From positions 137,213 through 201,212 of the forward strand of contig JBOGLA010000016.1 of assembly GCA_050746185.1 (NCBI GenBank): a DNA stretch of 64,000 nt, written 5' to 3'. This document shows, piece after piece, positions 44,360 to 53,337 of the stretch (position 1 is the stretch's first letter; each line of letters begins with the position of its first letter). The position numbers were made by a program, and so were the translations under genes. The notes beneath the pieces were generated by a model. It did not search any database. It was not told where the DNA came from and saw nothing but the letters and a program-made list of their open reading frames with translations. Origin of the DNA: PALSA-188 sp050746185. GTDB taxonomy: Bacteria > Acidobacteriota > Terriglobia > Terriglobales > Acidobacteriaceae.

Positions 44360-46774
44360 GTGATTCCAGACTCGACAAACAAACCAAACTCAGGTTTCCA
44401 AGTGTTTCGACGAAACTTTTCGATCAATTCGGAGACACGTGTGGATGTGAGCCCCGTATTTGCAGCGTGCTTGAGTGTAATCCTATCGACGTGCTCCCTT
44501 CTGCAGGCTCAACAGCGGCATCCCTTTACCATCAAGGATTCCATAGAGATGGTTTACTTTGTTAATCCTACATTGTGGACCGTCAACCATGAACGTTCCT
44601 CAAGGACGATTACATCACCCGATCAGCGGTGGTTGTTATTGCTCACGCAACGGGGAATACTTCGGACTAACACCATCGAATCAACTATCTGGTTGTTCGA
44701 CCGCCGAGCTGTTTTGGGGTTCGTGTCAAAGAATTCTGCATCGCCTCTGACACCGAGGGCCCTGGCCACCTTCCGCGCTGCATCCGACAACCCGGTCATT
44801 AGCGATGTCCGCTGGCTGGAAGATTCCAGAGGCGTTGCCTTCCTCGCCAAGAGTGGGAGGAATTTCCCGCAGCTGTATATCGCTGACGTACGGACCCACA
44901 GGGTCAGATGTATTACTAAGGGCAACGAGTATGTATCCGCTTATGACATCCGCGGCGACATGATTGCCTACACGACATTCGACGATAAGCCAATGACTTC
45001 GCTTAATAACGATTTTGTGGACGTGACGGGGCAAAGTATTTGGGCTCTCTTGTGGCGTGACCGACCACTCGCGGAGAAAGACGAGCCTTGGCTTCTCAAT
45101 GTCCCGAACATTCTCCACGTCTTGAGAAATGGTCGAACATTGCCTGTTTCGTTTACTATGGATGGTCGGCCGCTGAGGTTGTTTTTTCCCGTGTTGTCTC
45201 TCGCTCCCAATGGGAAATCCCTCGTCACGGTAGCGCCGGTACACAGCATTCCTCCGGATTGGGGATCGTACCAACCGAGGTTCGGTTACGAGCACTTGAA
45301 GTTGGTACCAGAAAATAAATCGGCGACGGATGAAGTCAATCCGTGGAAAGCTTCGACCTTCGTGAATATTGAACTTCGCACCGGTATCGCGTCTCCGGTT
45401 CTCAATGCCCCGGCCGGCCGTTCTTTGTTTCAGATACTTGGACCCACTGAAGTTATTTGGTCGCCTGATTCCAGCAAAGTCCTTCTTTCCGATACCTTCC
45501 TACCTATCGGGAAAGAGGAGGCTCGAGTCGAGGCTGTTCGTGCAAGCGCGCCGGCTATCGCAATTATCGATGTCGTTACTCACCAGATTTACCCGGTCGC
45601 ATTTCTCGAGCAACCAGCGGCAGGCACACCAGTAGTACAACACGTAAGCGATATCGTTTGGGATACACGAAAGGAGGAAGTGGAACTCGAGTATGCGACA
45701 AGCCCGGATAATATTCCCGTAAAATTTCACGCGACCTACTACTGGAAATCAGGAAATTGGACCAAAGCAGAGGCTACAACCCCGGCCGATCAAGGTTTGG
45801 ACCTGACGATCGTGCAAGGTCTGAATCGAGCCCCCGTGTTCGCTGGAACGGTTTCCCCCAATCGGGACATTTCAGTGATCTGGGATCCCAATCCTCAACT
45901 TGCGTCTATGACGCTCGGCCACGCCTCGCTTTATCAATGGAATGACAGTGCGGGCAATTCGCATAAAGGAATTTTGGTGCTGCCGGCCGATTACAAGAAA
46001 GAGACCCGCTACCCCCTCGTGCTTCAAACGCATGGATACGAGCCAAACAAGTTCTTTGCGGACGGAATCTATACGACAGGCAGCGGCGGTCGAGCCTTGG
46101 TCGGAAAAGAAATCGTTGTCTTACAAATGGACGAGTCACCGGCGCACATAAACACACCCCAAGAGGGACCTTCACAAACGGACGCGTTTAGATCGGCAAT
46201 CCGCCAATTGACGGACGATGGCATAGCGGATCCCCGACGCGTCGGCGTGATCGGTTTTAGCTATACCGTCTTCGACACCCTATACGCACTGACTCACGCC
46301 CCTGGTCTGTTTGCGGCGGCGTCAATCACCGATGGTAATGACTTGAGCTACTGGCTTTACCTGACGTGGACTGATATCCCGTTCGCCCAGAAATGGGCCG
46401 AAGTCACGAACGGCGGTGTGAAGCCATTCGGCAAAGAGGGTTTGCTAAAATGGGCCCAGTCTGCCCCTGGCTTCAACCTTGATAAGGTGCAGGCTCCATT
46501 GTTGATCTCGTGCCTAGAAAAGGGAAGTCTAGTCGCAACTTGGGACATTTATGGAGGCTTACGCACGCTGGGAAAGCCAGTCGATATGCTCTGGCTGAGA
46601 AGCGAGAACGCCCCTCATATATTAGTCCAACCACGCCACCGTTTTTTCTCTCAGCAGACCGCTGTTGATTGGTTCGACTTTTGGCTAAACGGTCATGAAG
46701 ATCCCGACCCCGGCAAGAAAGAGCAATACGCTCGCTGGCGGGAGTTACGTAGACTAGAGAAAGAACAACAATAG
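44360..46774 (+). CDS. S9-family secreted serine peptidase, candidate lasso-peptide isopeptidase
   Basis: The protein has a hydrophobic signal (FAACLSVILSTCSLLQAQ near 37-52; the true start may be a GTG near 44441). A seven-bladed propeller-like part follows, then an alpha/beta hydrolase part with the nucleophile Ser in GVIGFSYTVFDTLYAL near 633 and a candidate His in NAPHILVQPRHRF near 755. The expected G-x-S-x-G-G nucleophile elbow reads GFSYTVF, which is unusual. Position between a TonB receptor and a convergent lasso operon matches the AtxE-type isopeptidases of proteobacterial clusters, which open the lasso ring. The isopeptidase role is inferred from context. Confidence 0.75.
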   Translation: MIPDSTNKPNSGFQVFRRNFSINSETRVDVSPVFAACLSVILSTCSLLQAQQRHPFTIKDSIEMVYFVNPTLWTVNHERSSRTITSPDQRWLLLLTQRGILRTNTIESTIWLFDRRAVLGFVSKNSASPLTPRALATFRAASDNPVISDVRWLEDSRGVAFLAKSGRNFPQLYIADVRTHRVRCITKGNEYVSAYDIRGDMIAYTTFDDKPMTSLNNDFVDVTGQSIWALLWRDRPLAEKDEPWLLNVPNILHVLRNGRTLPVSFTMDGRPLRLFFPVLSLAPNGKSLVTVAPVHSIPPDWGSYQPRFGYEHLKLVPENKSATDEVNPWKASTFVNIELRTGIASPVLNAPAGRSLFQILGPTEVIWSPDSSKVLLSDTFLPIGKEEARVEAVRASAPAIAIIDVVTHQIYPVAFLEQPAAGTPVVQHVSDIVWDTRKEEVELEYATSPDNIPVKFHATYYWKSGNWTKAEATTPADQGLDLTIVQGLNRAPVFAGTVSPNRDISVIWDPNPQLASMTLGHASLYQWNDSAGNSHKGILVLPADYKKETRYPLVLQTHGYEPNKFFADGIYTTGSGGRALVGKEIVVLQMDESPAHINTPQEGPSQTDAFRSAIRQLTDDGIADPRRVGVIGFSYTVFDTLYALTHAPGLFAAASITDGNDLSYWLYLTWTDIPFAQKWAEVTNGGVKPFGKEGLLKWAQSAPGFNLDKVQAPLLISCLEKGSLVATWDIYGGLRTLGKPVDMLWLRSENAPHILVQPRHRFFSQQTAVDWFDFWLNGHEDPDPGKKEQYARWRELRRLEKEQQ

Positions 46775-46816
46775 GAAGCCAAAGGGGATCCCAGCAATTG
46801 AGCGAGCAAGAAAAAT

Positions 46817-46849
46817 CCTCTCCTCAGTTCGTATTCACCTGAGGAGAGG
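46817..46849 (-). terminator. Rho-independent terminator of the lasso operon
   Basis: CCTCTCCTCAG and CTGAGGAGAGG form a perfect 11-base stem with an 11-base loop. Read on the minus strand it is followed by ATTTTT, so it ends the transcript running out of the precursor gene. It also lies after the convergent peptidase gene, but no T-run follows on the plus strand. Confidence 0.8.
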
Positions 46850-46885
46850 TCCCGGATTCAGGAAAACATCGTGCTTATGAAGAGT

Positions 46886-47020
46886 TCAATCTTCATTGCA
46901 CTCGTCCTGCGGGGCGTTGATTAACGGGTTTAGAGCATCGCCCTCACCAAGCTTGCTTCCCTGGATCAGACGATTTGCATCTCCCATTTCGGCTATTGTC
47001 GGTTTGGAATATTCCTTCAT
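46886..47020 (-). CDS. Lasso peptide precursor (A gene)
   Basis: A 44-residue peptide with AGGAGG at 47028-47033, eight bases before the ATG. The leader MKEYSKPTIAEMGDANRLIQ has the YxxP motif recognised by PqqD-like B1 proteins. The core begins GSKLGEGDALNP and ends in an acidic tail NAPQDECNED. Gly21 (core position 1) and Asp28 (core position 8) would close an eight-residue ring, with 16 residues left for the threaded tail; Asp8 is the only acidic residue at core positions 7-9. The usual Thr at leader position -2 is Ile here. The gene lies last in the operon, 73 bases after the cyclase gene, and its terminator follows at 46817-46849. Confidence 0.9.
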   Translation of the reverse strand: MKEYSKPTIAEMGDANRLIQGSKLGEGDALNPLINAPQDECNED

Positions 47021-47093
47021 GGCATTCACCTCCTTTCTTTTTAAGAATCAGACATTGGCTCCTTGCAAGGGCTTTCAAAGTCATGTTCGGCTG

Positions 47094-48968
47094 CTAAGCT
47101 GGTGATTGATTACAAACCCTCACAATTCCTCTGTCCTGAACATCCCGCAGCCAAAATTCTAAAGACAGCGCCTTTAACAGGCGGACGAGATGCAGAGGAA
47201 TTTGTCCATTCCTTAGTTGAACCAGATCTTTGCGCAGCTCTTTGCTGTCGGTGTACCCAAGCTTGGAACTCAAGGAGGAGGAAAGACCGTCTTCGATTTG
47301 ACACCAGTGTTTTTCCAATGTGATTGGATAGCACCGAACTGCGCTAACCTTCGTTTTACGATGGAGCACTTCTTCGGGAATCAGACCTTCGAGCGTCCTC
47401 CGCATCAAGCGTCGCCGCTCCCACGGTTGCAACAACTGTTCGAAAGGAATGGTTGTAAGAAACTCCGCTAATGTCTGGTCAAGATAGGGGTACCGTTGCT
47501 CGAGATGCGAGGGTAAAGCGTAGGTAAACTCTCTCGACAAGGTCGTGATGGTTTGCGCGGCGTCACGTGGGCCAGGGCGCCAGAACCAAAACCCGGGCAC
47601 GTTCTCTAACTGTCGTGCGCGTATCTGGTGTTTCCTCGCAAACTCTCGATTCACCCAAGGTTGGAGCTTTCCCTGGGATCCGAACCGAGCTCGTATCCGT
47701 AAGGGCAAGAGCTCAAGCAGGGTTTGAAACAACAGCTGGATAAGAGGTTTCCTGGTCGCGAGGCTCCACGCGACTAACTGCTTCCAACCGGCGCTGAAAT
47801 GGAAACGGGCAAACAGATCAGCCATGGCCACAACCGGACTCAAAGCTTGCGCATTCATTTCGTCCCCCCCGGTTCCGCTGAGTAGGACCCTATACCCGCT
47901 TTCATGGACCAGAGAGGACATCGCCACCTTCACTTCCGCCCGTATGCCAAAGCCCGGAGTGGCAACAAATGCGGGATACTCGAAAGAAAGGGAATCACCC
48001 ATTCCAGGTAACGAGAGATGGAACCCTTTTCGACCACGTTGCTGCTCTACTTTCGTCAGGTGATACGGGTCATCTTCGTCGGGTTCCAGTGGGTCATAGT
48101 ACGAGACTGTATCTATCCGCGGAGTTGCAATTTGTTCTTCTGATCTGATGTGGTCTGCCATGCAAACAATCGAAGTCGAATCGAGTCCGCCACTCAGTGC
48201 CGCCAAGATTGGGCGATCTGAGCGAAGCCGCCGACGAACCGATTGACGAAGCAGATGAAAATAGTGTTCCTGATATTCTTCATCGGTTTTGTAATGCGTC
48301 CTGAGATGCGGATTAATAGTCCAATAGGTATGAGCAGTGACCGTCCTATTCCTCACTCGAACGAATCCACCGGGAGGAACTGACCTCAACTCCCGGTACG
48401 GAGTTAGGCGGGCGTCGGGCTTGAACGCGAGATAGCCTGCAACATACTCGTCGCAAAGTGTGAACGTATCTCCACACTGAACCAAGGGGTCGAGATTGGT
48501 GCACCAAATGAGTTCGTTGGTCTTGAGGTGGTAAAACAGCTGTCTAATTCCGATGTAGTCTCGAGCGAGAACCAGAGCGTTATCAATCGAATCCCAGAGG
48601 GATAACGCCCAATCTCCAACAAGCCTATTAAAACAATTTGTACCCCAGCGCTCAAATGCGGCGGCGACAATGGCAACATCGGGACTGTAAGCCGCAACAC
48701 GATCGGCAAGCTGCTGTAGTAAATCGTCGCGGTTGTCTAATCTACCGTCCCAAGTGATCAAACGTTGGCCCGCGAAAAGAAGTGGTTGACGTTCGGACCG
48801 CGATTCTGCAGTAGTGTGAAACGGGCGATACAACATGCACAAGGGCCCTTGATAGTGCAGATCCTCTCCGTCGGGGCGAAATACTGTAAGGGCGTCACTA
48901 ATGCGTGATATTACGGCTCGATCTACCGGTGTACCGTCAAGGGTCAAAATGCCGGCTTGTACGCTCAC
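47094..48968 (-). CDS. Lasso peptide cyclase (asparagine-synthetase-like, C protein)
   Basis: The 624-residue protein starts at GTG and reads MSVQAGIL, lacking the Cys2 nucleophile of glutamine-dependent asparagine synthetase. The N-terminal Ntn-like domain is kept (LFAGQRLITWDGRLDNRDDLLQQL), and the C-terminal domain has the ATP pyrophosphatase loop LAALSGGLDSTSIVCMAD near residue 247 and SGTGGDEMNA near 365. Lasso C proteins adenylate the Asp/Glu side chain and form the isopeptide bond with core residue 1. It lies 15 bases after B2 and before the precursor gene. Confidence 0.92.
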   Translation of the reverse strand: MSVQAGILTLDGTPVDRAVISRISDALTVFRPDGEDLHYQGPLCMLYRPFHTTAESRSERQPLLFAGQRLITWDGRLDNRDDLLQQLADRVAAYSPDVAIVAAAFERWGTNCFNRLVGDWALSLWDSIDNALVLARDYIGIRQLFYHLKTNELIWCTNLDPLVQCGDTFTLCDEYVAGYLAFKPDARLTPYRELRSVPPGGFVRVRNRTVTAHTYWTINPHLRTHYKTDEEYQEHYFHLLRQSVRRRLRSDRPILAALSGGLDSTSIVCMADHIRSEEQIATPRIDTVSYYDPLEPDEDDPYHLTKVEQQRGRKGFHLSLPGMGDSLSFEYPAFVATPGFGIRAEVKVAMSSLVHESGYRVLLSGTGGDEMNAQALSPVVAMADLFARFHFSAGWKQLVAWSLATRKPLIQLLFQTLLELLPLRIRARFGSQGKLQPWVNREFARKHQIRARQLENVPGFWFWRPGPRDAAQTITTLSREFTYALPSHLEQRYPYLDQTLAEFLTTIPFEQLLQPWERRRLMRRTLEGLIPEEVLHRKTKVSAVRCYPITLEKHWCQIEDGLSSSLSSKLGYTDSKELRKDLVQLRNGQIPLHLVRLLKALSLEFWLRDVQDRGIVRVCNQSPA

Positions 48969-48983
48969 GAATGCACAATCCTT

Positions 48984-49511
48984 TCACCAGCGTTCCAGAA
49001 CTTGGTATATGGTCCTGACCGCTCTGCGTTCGTTGATAGGTTCCTCATCGACTTCGGTCCAGGCATGGGCCTTGAAGGGCAAAATCTGGGCACCCACGAC
49101 CATCGATGCCCGAAAACCGCAACCACGCAGCAAGCAGGTGGTTACGATTGCGCGTTGCAGACATAAGACCCGTTTGGGGTACCAGACACAGGCGTAGTTA
49201 ATGGCCTTACACACCTCAAGTACGGTGGGGTGGCAGGGGCTTTTCTTTGCGACCTCCCGGTGGACGACAAAACGACGCATACGGGCGAAATTGTGAGTCA
49301 GACCGAACGCGTCTACAGCCAATAGACTGGCCAATACTCGCCAAAACAAAGACGAAACGATCTCATTTCTGGAAGCTTGCTGAGTGGCTTCAGAATTTCC
49401 TGGCAAAGCAAAAGCAGGATCTTTAGGGATGAGTTTGGACAGGGGATCACTGAACGAACGCAGACCAAATGTTCGGCTGTGCGAGTTACAACCGGACAAA
49501 TAGCAGGTCAT
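48984..49511 (-). CDS. Lasso leader peptidase (transglutaminase-like B2 protein)
   Basis: I start the gene at the ATG at 49511, whose ATGA overlaps the B1 stop. The 175-residue protein ends in a transglutaminase-like cysteine protease domain: Cys in VLCLQRAIVTTCLLR, GFRASMVVGAQ, His and Asp in KAHAWTEVDEEPINE. B2 proteins cut the leader from the precursor after B1 delivery. The cut expected here is between Gln20 and Gly21 of the precursor. A hydrophobic stretch is absent, so the enzyme is cytoplasmic. Confidence 0.92.
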   Translation of the reverse strand: MTCYLSGCNSHSRTFGLRSFSDPLSKLIPKDPAFALPGNSEATQQASRNEIVSSLFWRVLASLLAVDAFGLTHNFARMRRFVVHREVAKKSPCHPTVLEVCKAINYACVWYPKRVLCLQRAIVTTCLLRGCGFRASMVVGAQILPFKAHAWTEVDEEPINERRAVRTIYQVLERW

Positions 49512-49780
49512 AAACAGTTCCTTGCGCGAACTTGAAGCAGACCCCACCTTTGTAATGATTCAAGAAATTCAGTAACGTCGACCTCCACTCTCTGGGCTGA
49601 AATCTTGAACTCTCGGCTAACCTCCATAACGATCTGAGTTTTGGCCTGTCGTTGACGGACCCGTTCTAGTATCAGTGCACCAATTTCATTCAGACGGAAG
49701 ATCTTGCCTTGATCAATATCGAGAACAATTCCACCATCCTCATTTCGTGTGCTGCGAACTCCTGTTGAAACTTCGTACAA
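49508..49780 (-). CDS. PqqD-like lasso precursor recognition protein (B1 / RRE)
   Basis: The 90-residue protein begins at TTG (no ATG or GTG is available before the conserved region) with GGAAGGGA upstream. Its winged-helix layout, IVLDIDQGKIFRLNEIGALILERV followed by helices to LESLQRWGLLQV, is that of PqqD-type RRE proteins. It binds the leader through the YxxP motif and presents the precursor to B2. It is 435 bases from the ABC transporter gene and overlaps B2 by four bases. Confidence 0.87.
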   Translation of the reverse strand: MYEVSTGVRSTRNEDGGIVLDIDQGKIFRLNEIGALILERVRQRQAKTQIVMEVSREFKISAQRVEVDVTEFLESLQRWGLLQVRARNCL

Positions 49781-50215
49781 GGCGTGGGTCCCTTCCGATT
49801 ATTGGTCTCCAGAGGAATGTGTCATGGGACGGGCGCAGCAGGCTACACTTTGCGTGAAATGTTCGCAAGACAGCCCGGACCCCATAGGACTTGCATGTCT
49901 TCAATGCGATAGGAGGTTGGACGGAATTGCGGCGATCTGGGAGTTGTTCGGCTTTCCGCCCTAATTCGCCGCCACCGTGCCTTTTCTTCTTGTTCTGGAG
50001 TATTGGTGATTGTTGCGCATGGCGTTGGTCTAACGCTTCGAAAATGGATGATTATCATCCGTTTAGTGGTTGTTTATGGACTTAATTGCAGTAAGAATTC
50101 CTTCATGGTACGGTCGCACCTGACCGACCATTTCCGCCAAGCCCTGGCAGACACTCCGGTAGTTCTCTACAAATAATTTGAAGTATTGTGCACGTGCCAT
50201 TTTAGGTTGATACGT
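49781..50215. other. Gap between exporter and B1 gene
   Basis: No gene that I trust is visible. A 71-codon minus-strand frame (49843-50058) has no lasso leader motif and no ribosome binding site. The stretch probably holds the promoter of the B1-B2-C-A transcript. Confidence 0.55.
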
Positions 50216-51972
50216 CTATTCAGACACCATGGTGCACTTCGTAGGGCTGGCACTGAAAAGCCGAGAGTAGGCGCCACTGTTCCCGAGCAGTACCGCCGGA
50301 ATGTCATCCTCGACCACGCGTCCGGCTTCGAGAACGATTACCCGCTCCACGCAAACCAGTGCGGATACCCGATGCGAAATTACGATAATCGTAGTTCCCG
50401 GCAACAGCCGCGTTAGGCTGTTAAGCAGTTGTTGCTCTGAACCCGCGTCGAGCGATGAAGTAGCTTCGTCCAAAATCAGGATACGAGGCTGCTGCAAGAT
50501 TGCCCTGCCGATGCCCACGCGTTGTCGTTGACCGCCCGACAGCCGGTGCCCACCTCTACCAATCCTCTCTTTGAGACCATCTTGTGAGCGTTCTACCCAA
50601 GTTGCGAGCCCTATATAGTTCACCACTTCCTTCAATTCGGCATCTGAGGCTGTGCCTCTGCCCAGTCGGAGATTGCCACCCAACGTTGTATCGAAGAGCA
50701 CGGGTTGGGGTGGGACGTAGCACACCTGTTCGCGAAGGCTTTCGACTTCAATCTCCCGCACATCTTGGTCGGCAATGGAAATCGATCCCGAGTCTACGTC
50801 GTACAGACGGGCCATAAGTTTTGCCAGTGTGCTCTTGCCGGCCCCGTTCTCTCCTACAATCGCGACATGCTCGCCTGCCCGAATCTCCAACTTCGGGATG
50901 CACAACAATCCCTCAGTTCTTGGATATGCGAAACAGACATCGGCCAACTTCACTGTCGGCGGAAGATTCTCGGGAAACTTGATCGCAGTCTTGCAACTTT
51001 TGATCGCAGGCTTTAAGGCCAGTACGGCTTGAACTCGTCGGATACTGGCAAATGTCTTCTGCGCCCGCGCATAAGTCTCCGCCGCGCCGCTCAAAGGCTC
51101 AAAAAGCTGCGAGAGATAAGTGTAGAACGCGACGAACCCACCTACCGTCAGCGCACCCGTGAGCACGCTCCAGCCTCCATATCCAATAACAGCGGACATG
51201 GCCAAGCCAATGGTCAGGCTGGTGAAAAAGGTGAACGAAACCCCAGTCCGAAAAAGCTTGGTAAGCGACCGCACCGAGGCACCCAACAGACGAAATGCCG
51301 TGCGCTCCTGTCGCTGTTCCCGCCGGACCAACTGTACCGCGATGACTGAGGAGAGGTGTTCTTGGAGGAAGCTGCTCCACGCCTCCTGGTTGCGCTGCAC
51401 GGCATTGGAGTCGCGTTCGAGGCGGTCCCGGAAGTGCTTTCTTGTGAGAACAAAAACAGGGATGAGCGGCAAGATAGCCAGCGTCATCCGGGGATTCAAT
51501 GTCAACATCGCTCCCAACGTCATCACGGTCGCCAAAAGCGTTCGCAGCACAGAAGGCACAAGATCGGAACCAAGAAATGAGATTTCATCAATGGGTTCCT
51601 TAAGCGGATACATTAAAACTCCCACCGGGGTGCTCTCGTGATAGTCGGCAGAGAGCGTGTCTAGATGCCCGAGGAGTCGCAAGCGCAGGGCAATCGCTAG
51701 CCGTTGCGCCGCGAGCATGGTCAAGTACCCGCCCACGGTTGTAAGCACCGCGCGGCCCTGATAACACAAGAAGATCAGAACGACCGCTCCGGCCAAGATA
51801 CCCATTTTTCTGCCGGGGAGAACGACATCAATCATCCACTTCAAGACGAGCGGCGAGAGAAGGGCGAGAAAGCTGCCGACGTCATGCAAAGAAAACTGGC
51901 GATGTGCCAACGCAGGAAAGGGCGTACCTGCCGGAACAGCCAGCGCATTTCTGAAGGAATCCAAGAGACCAT
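50216..51972 (-). pseudogene. Lasso peptide ABC exporter (D protein) with N-terminal frameshift
   Basis: The main frame (582 codons to 51964) encodes a six-segment transmembrane domain and an ATPase with GENGAGKST, LSGGQRQRVGIGRAI and LILDEATSSLD. The first 33 residues do not look like the family, but in another frame the DNA from ATG 51972 reads MVSWIPSEMRWLFRQ and then VRPFLRWHIASFLCMT, which joins the main frame at VGSFLALLSPLVLKW if one base is restored near 51878-51884 (ACGGTC reduced to ACGTC). So there is a one-base deletion or a sequence error after codon 31. If real, export may depend on translation from an internal start. Confidence 0.82.
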
Positions 51973-52440
51973 GCCGATCCGCGCAGCCTGCTAGAACGCA
52001 AGATCGCTACAGCGGAAGAATTAGCAGGTTACGCCTTTCATCGGACAGGGTTCCACTCCTCGTTCGATCTGTTCGCGATTCTGACAAGCGTGAACAACCT
52101 TTTTATAATCAGCTGGCCCCCCAGCAGCCTGTCAGGTTTTGCGTTCGGAAATTCGACCGTGAGAGCTGGCAGAAAAGGGCATCACAACCCAATTGATCTG
52201 ACTGTGCTGAAGAGATGAATTCGTTTCTACCTAGTCTGAACCAATCGCTTGCTCGGGCTCGTTCCGAGCGGTCCACACTGTGCTCGAAACCACTTTAGCT
52301 TTCGAGACCGCCGTCTCCGGATAACTTCCGTGTAGCCGACAAGGACTAAGCCGCTGGCGCGGCGGACGCTACCGCGTGGGTGCGCCGAGAGATTTCGGGC
52401 ACCGCTGACATAGTGTGGGTCATAGGGAAAGGAGATTCCT
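51973..52440. other. Intergenic stretch between lasso operon and IS91-type element
   Basis: I see no coding sequence in these 470 bases. The region probably contains the promoter of the exporter gene and the left end of the IS91-type element. AAGGAG ends shortly before the GTG at 52441. Confidence 0.5.
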
Positions 52441-53337
52441 GTGACCCGTTTACGCAAGATGATGCTGGAGGAACTCCAGCGTCGCAACTATTCTGCCATC
52501 ACCACACGCAATTACTTGCGGGTGGTGACCGAGTTCGCCAAGCATTTTGGTAAGTCCCCTGACAAGCTCGGCCCCAACGAACTTCGAACCTATCAAGCCT
52601 ATCTGCTGAGCGAGCGCAAACTGACGCCCGGCACGGTGGTCAACCGGGTAGCAGCGCTGCGCTTCTTTTTCGTCAAGACTCTCAAGCGCCATCAGTTTCG
52701 CGAGTTCTTGCCCTACCCCCGGGACCGGCGCCGACTGCCAACGGTGCTCAGCCGGGAGGAAGTCTCGCAGTTGATCAATGCCGCCGGAAACCTGTTTCGA
52801 CGGACGTTGCTGATGACACTCTACGGAACCGGCATGCGACGCGCCGAACTCGCCCGCCTCAAGGTCGGCGACGTCGATAGCCAACGGATGATCATCCGCG
52901 TGGTGGAAGGCAAGGGCGGCAAAGATCGTGACCTGCCTCTGAGTCCGGCTCTGTTGGAGACGCTGCGAGAGTATTGGCGCTGGCGGAAGCCGAAGCTCTA
53001 CATGTTCCCCACACGCACTCGTGGCCGGACGCTCGATCAGCCGATTTCCGACAAGACCGTCTGGATCGCGTGTAGCGAAGCCGCGCACCGGGCCGGCATC
53101 CGCAAACGCGTTACCCCGCATACGCTGCGCCACAGTTGGGCGACTCACTTGTTGGAGGCGGGCACCGATCTGCGCACCATCCAGGTTCTGCTCGGGCATG
53201 GCGACCTGGAAACTACCGCCCAGTACCTGCATCTATCGCAGCGGCACTTGCAGGCAGTTACGAATCCACTGGACAGCCTCACTCTATCCAGCACCCAGAA
53301 CATCAGCCGCAGCTTTAAACGAAAAAACGGAAAATGA
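52441..53337 (+). CDS. Tyrosine recombinase of an IS91-type element
   Basis: The 298-residue protein has an N-terminal SAM-like DNA-binding domain (MMLEELQRRNYSAITTRNYLRVVTEF is split around residue 6-30) and the catalytic domain with Arg in GTGMRRAELARL, Lys in GKGGKDRDLPL, HTLRHSWATHLLEAG, LGHGDLETTAQYLHLS. GTG start with AAGGAG upstream. The stop overlaps the transposase start (ATGA). Such recombinases accompany some IS91-family transposases; they are XerD-like but are not housekeeping enzymes here. Confidence 0.88.
   Translation: MTRLRKMMLEELQRRNYSAITTRNYLRVVTEFAKHFGKSPDKLGPNELRTYQAYLLSERKLTPGTVVNRVAALRFFFVKTLKRHQFREFLPYPRDRRRLPTVLSREEVSQLINAAGNLFRRTLLMTLYGTGMRRAELARLKVGDVDSQRMIIRVVEGKGGKDRDLPLSPALLETLREYWRWRKPKLYMFPTRTRGRTLDQPISDKTVWIACSEAAHRAGIRKRVTPHTLRHSWATHLLEAGTDLRTIQVLLGHGDLETTAQYLHLSQRHLQAVTNPLDSLTLSSTQNISRSFKRKNGK

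Noticed and set aside
46896..47105. Plus-strand frame opposite the precursor
   Set aside because: No ribosome binding site or family features; the minus-strand precursor explains the region.
47094..48968. Ordinary asparagine synthetase B
   Set aside because: The N-terminal Cys nucleophile is missing and the gene is fused into an operon with PqqD-like, transglutaminase-like and precursor genes.
49843..50058. Small minus-strand frame as a second lasso precursor
   Set aside because: No YxxP leader, no Gly with Asp/Glu at ring distance, no ribosome binding site.
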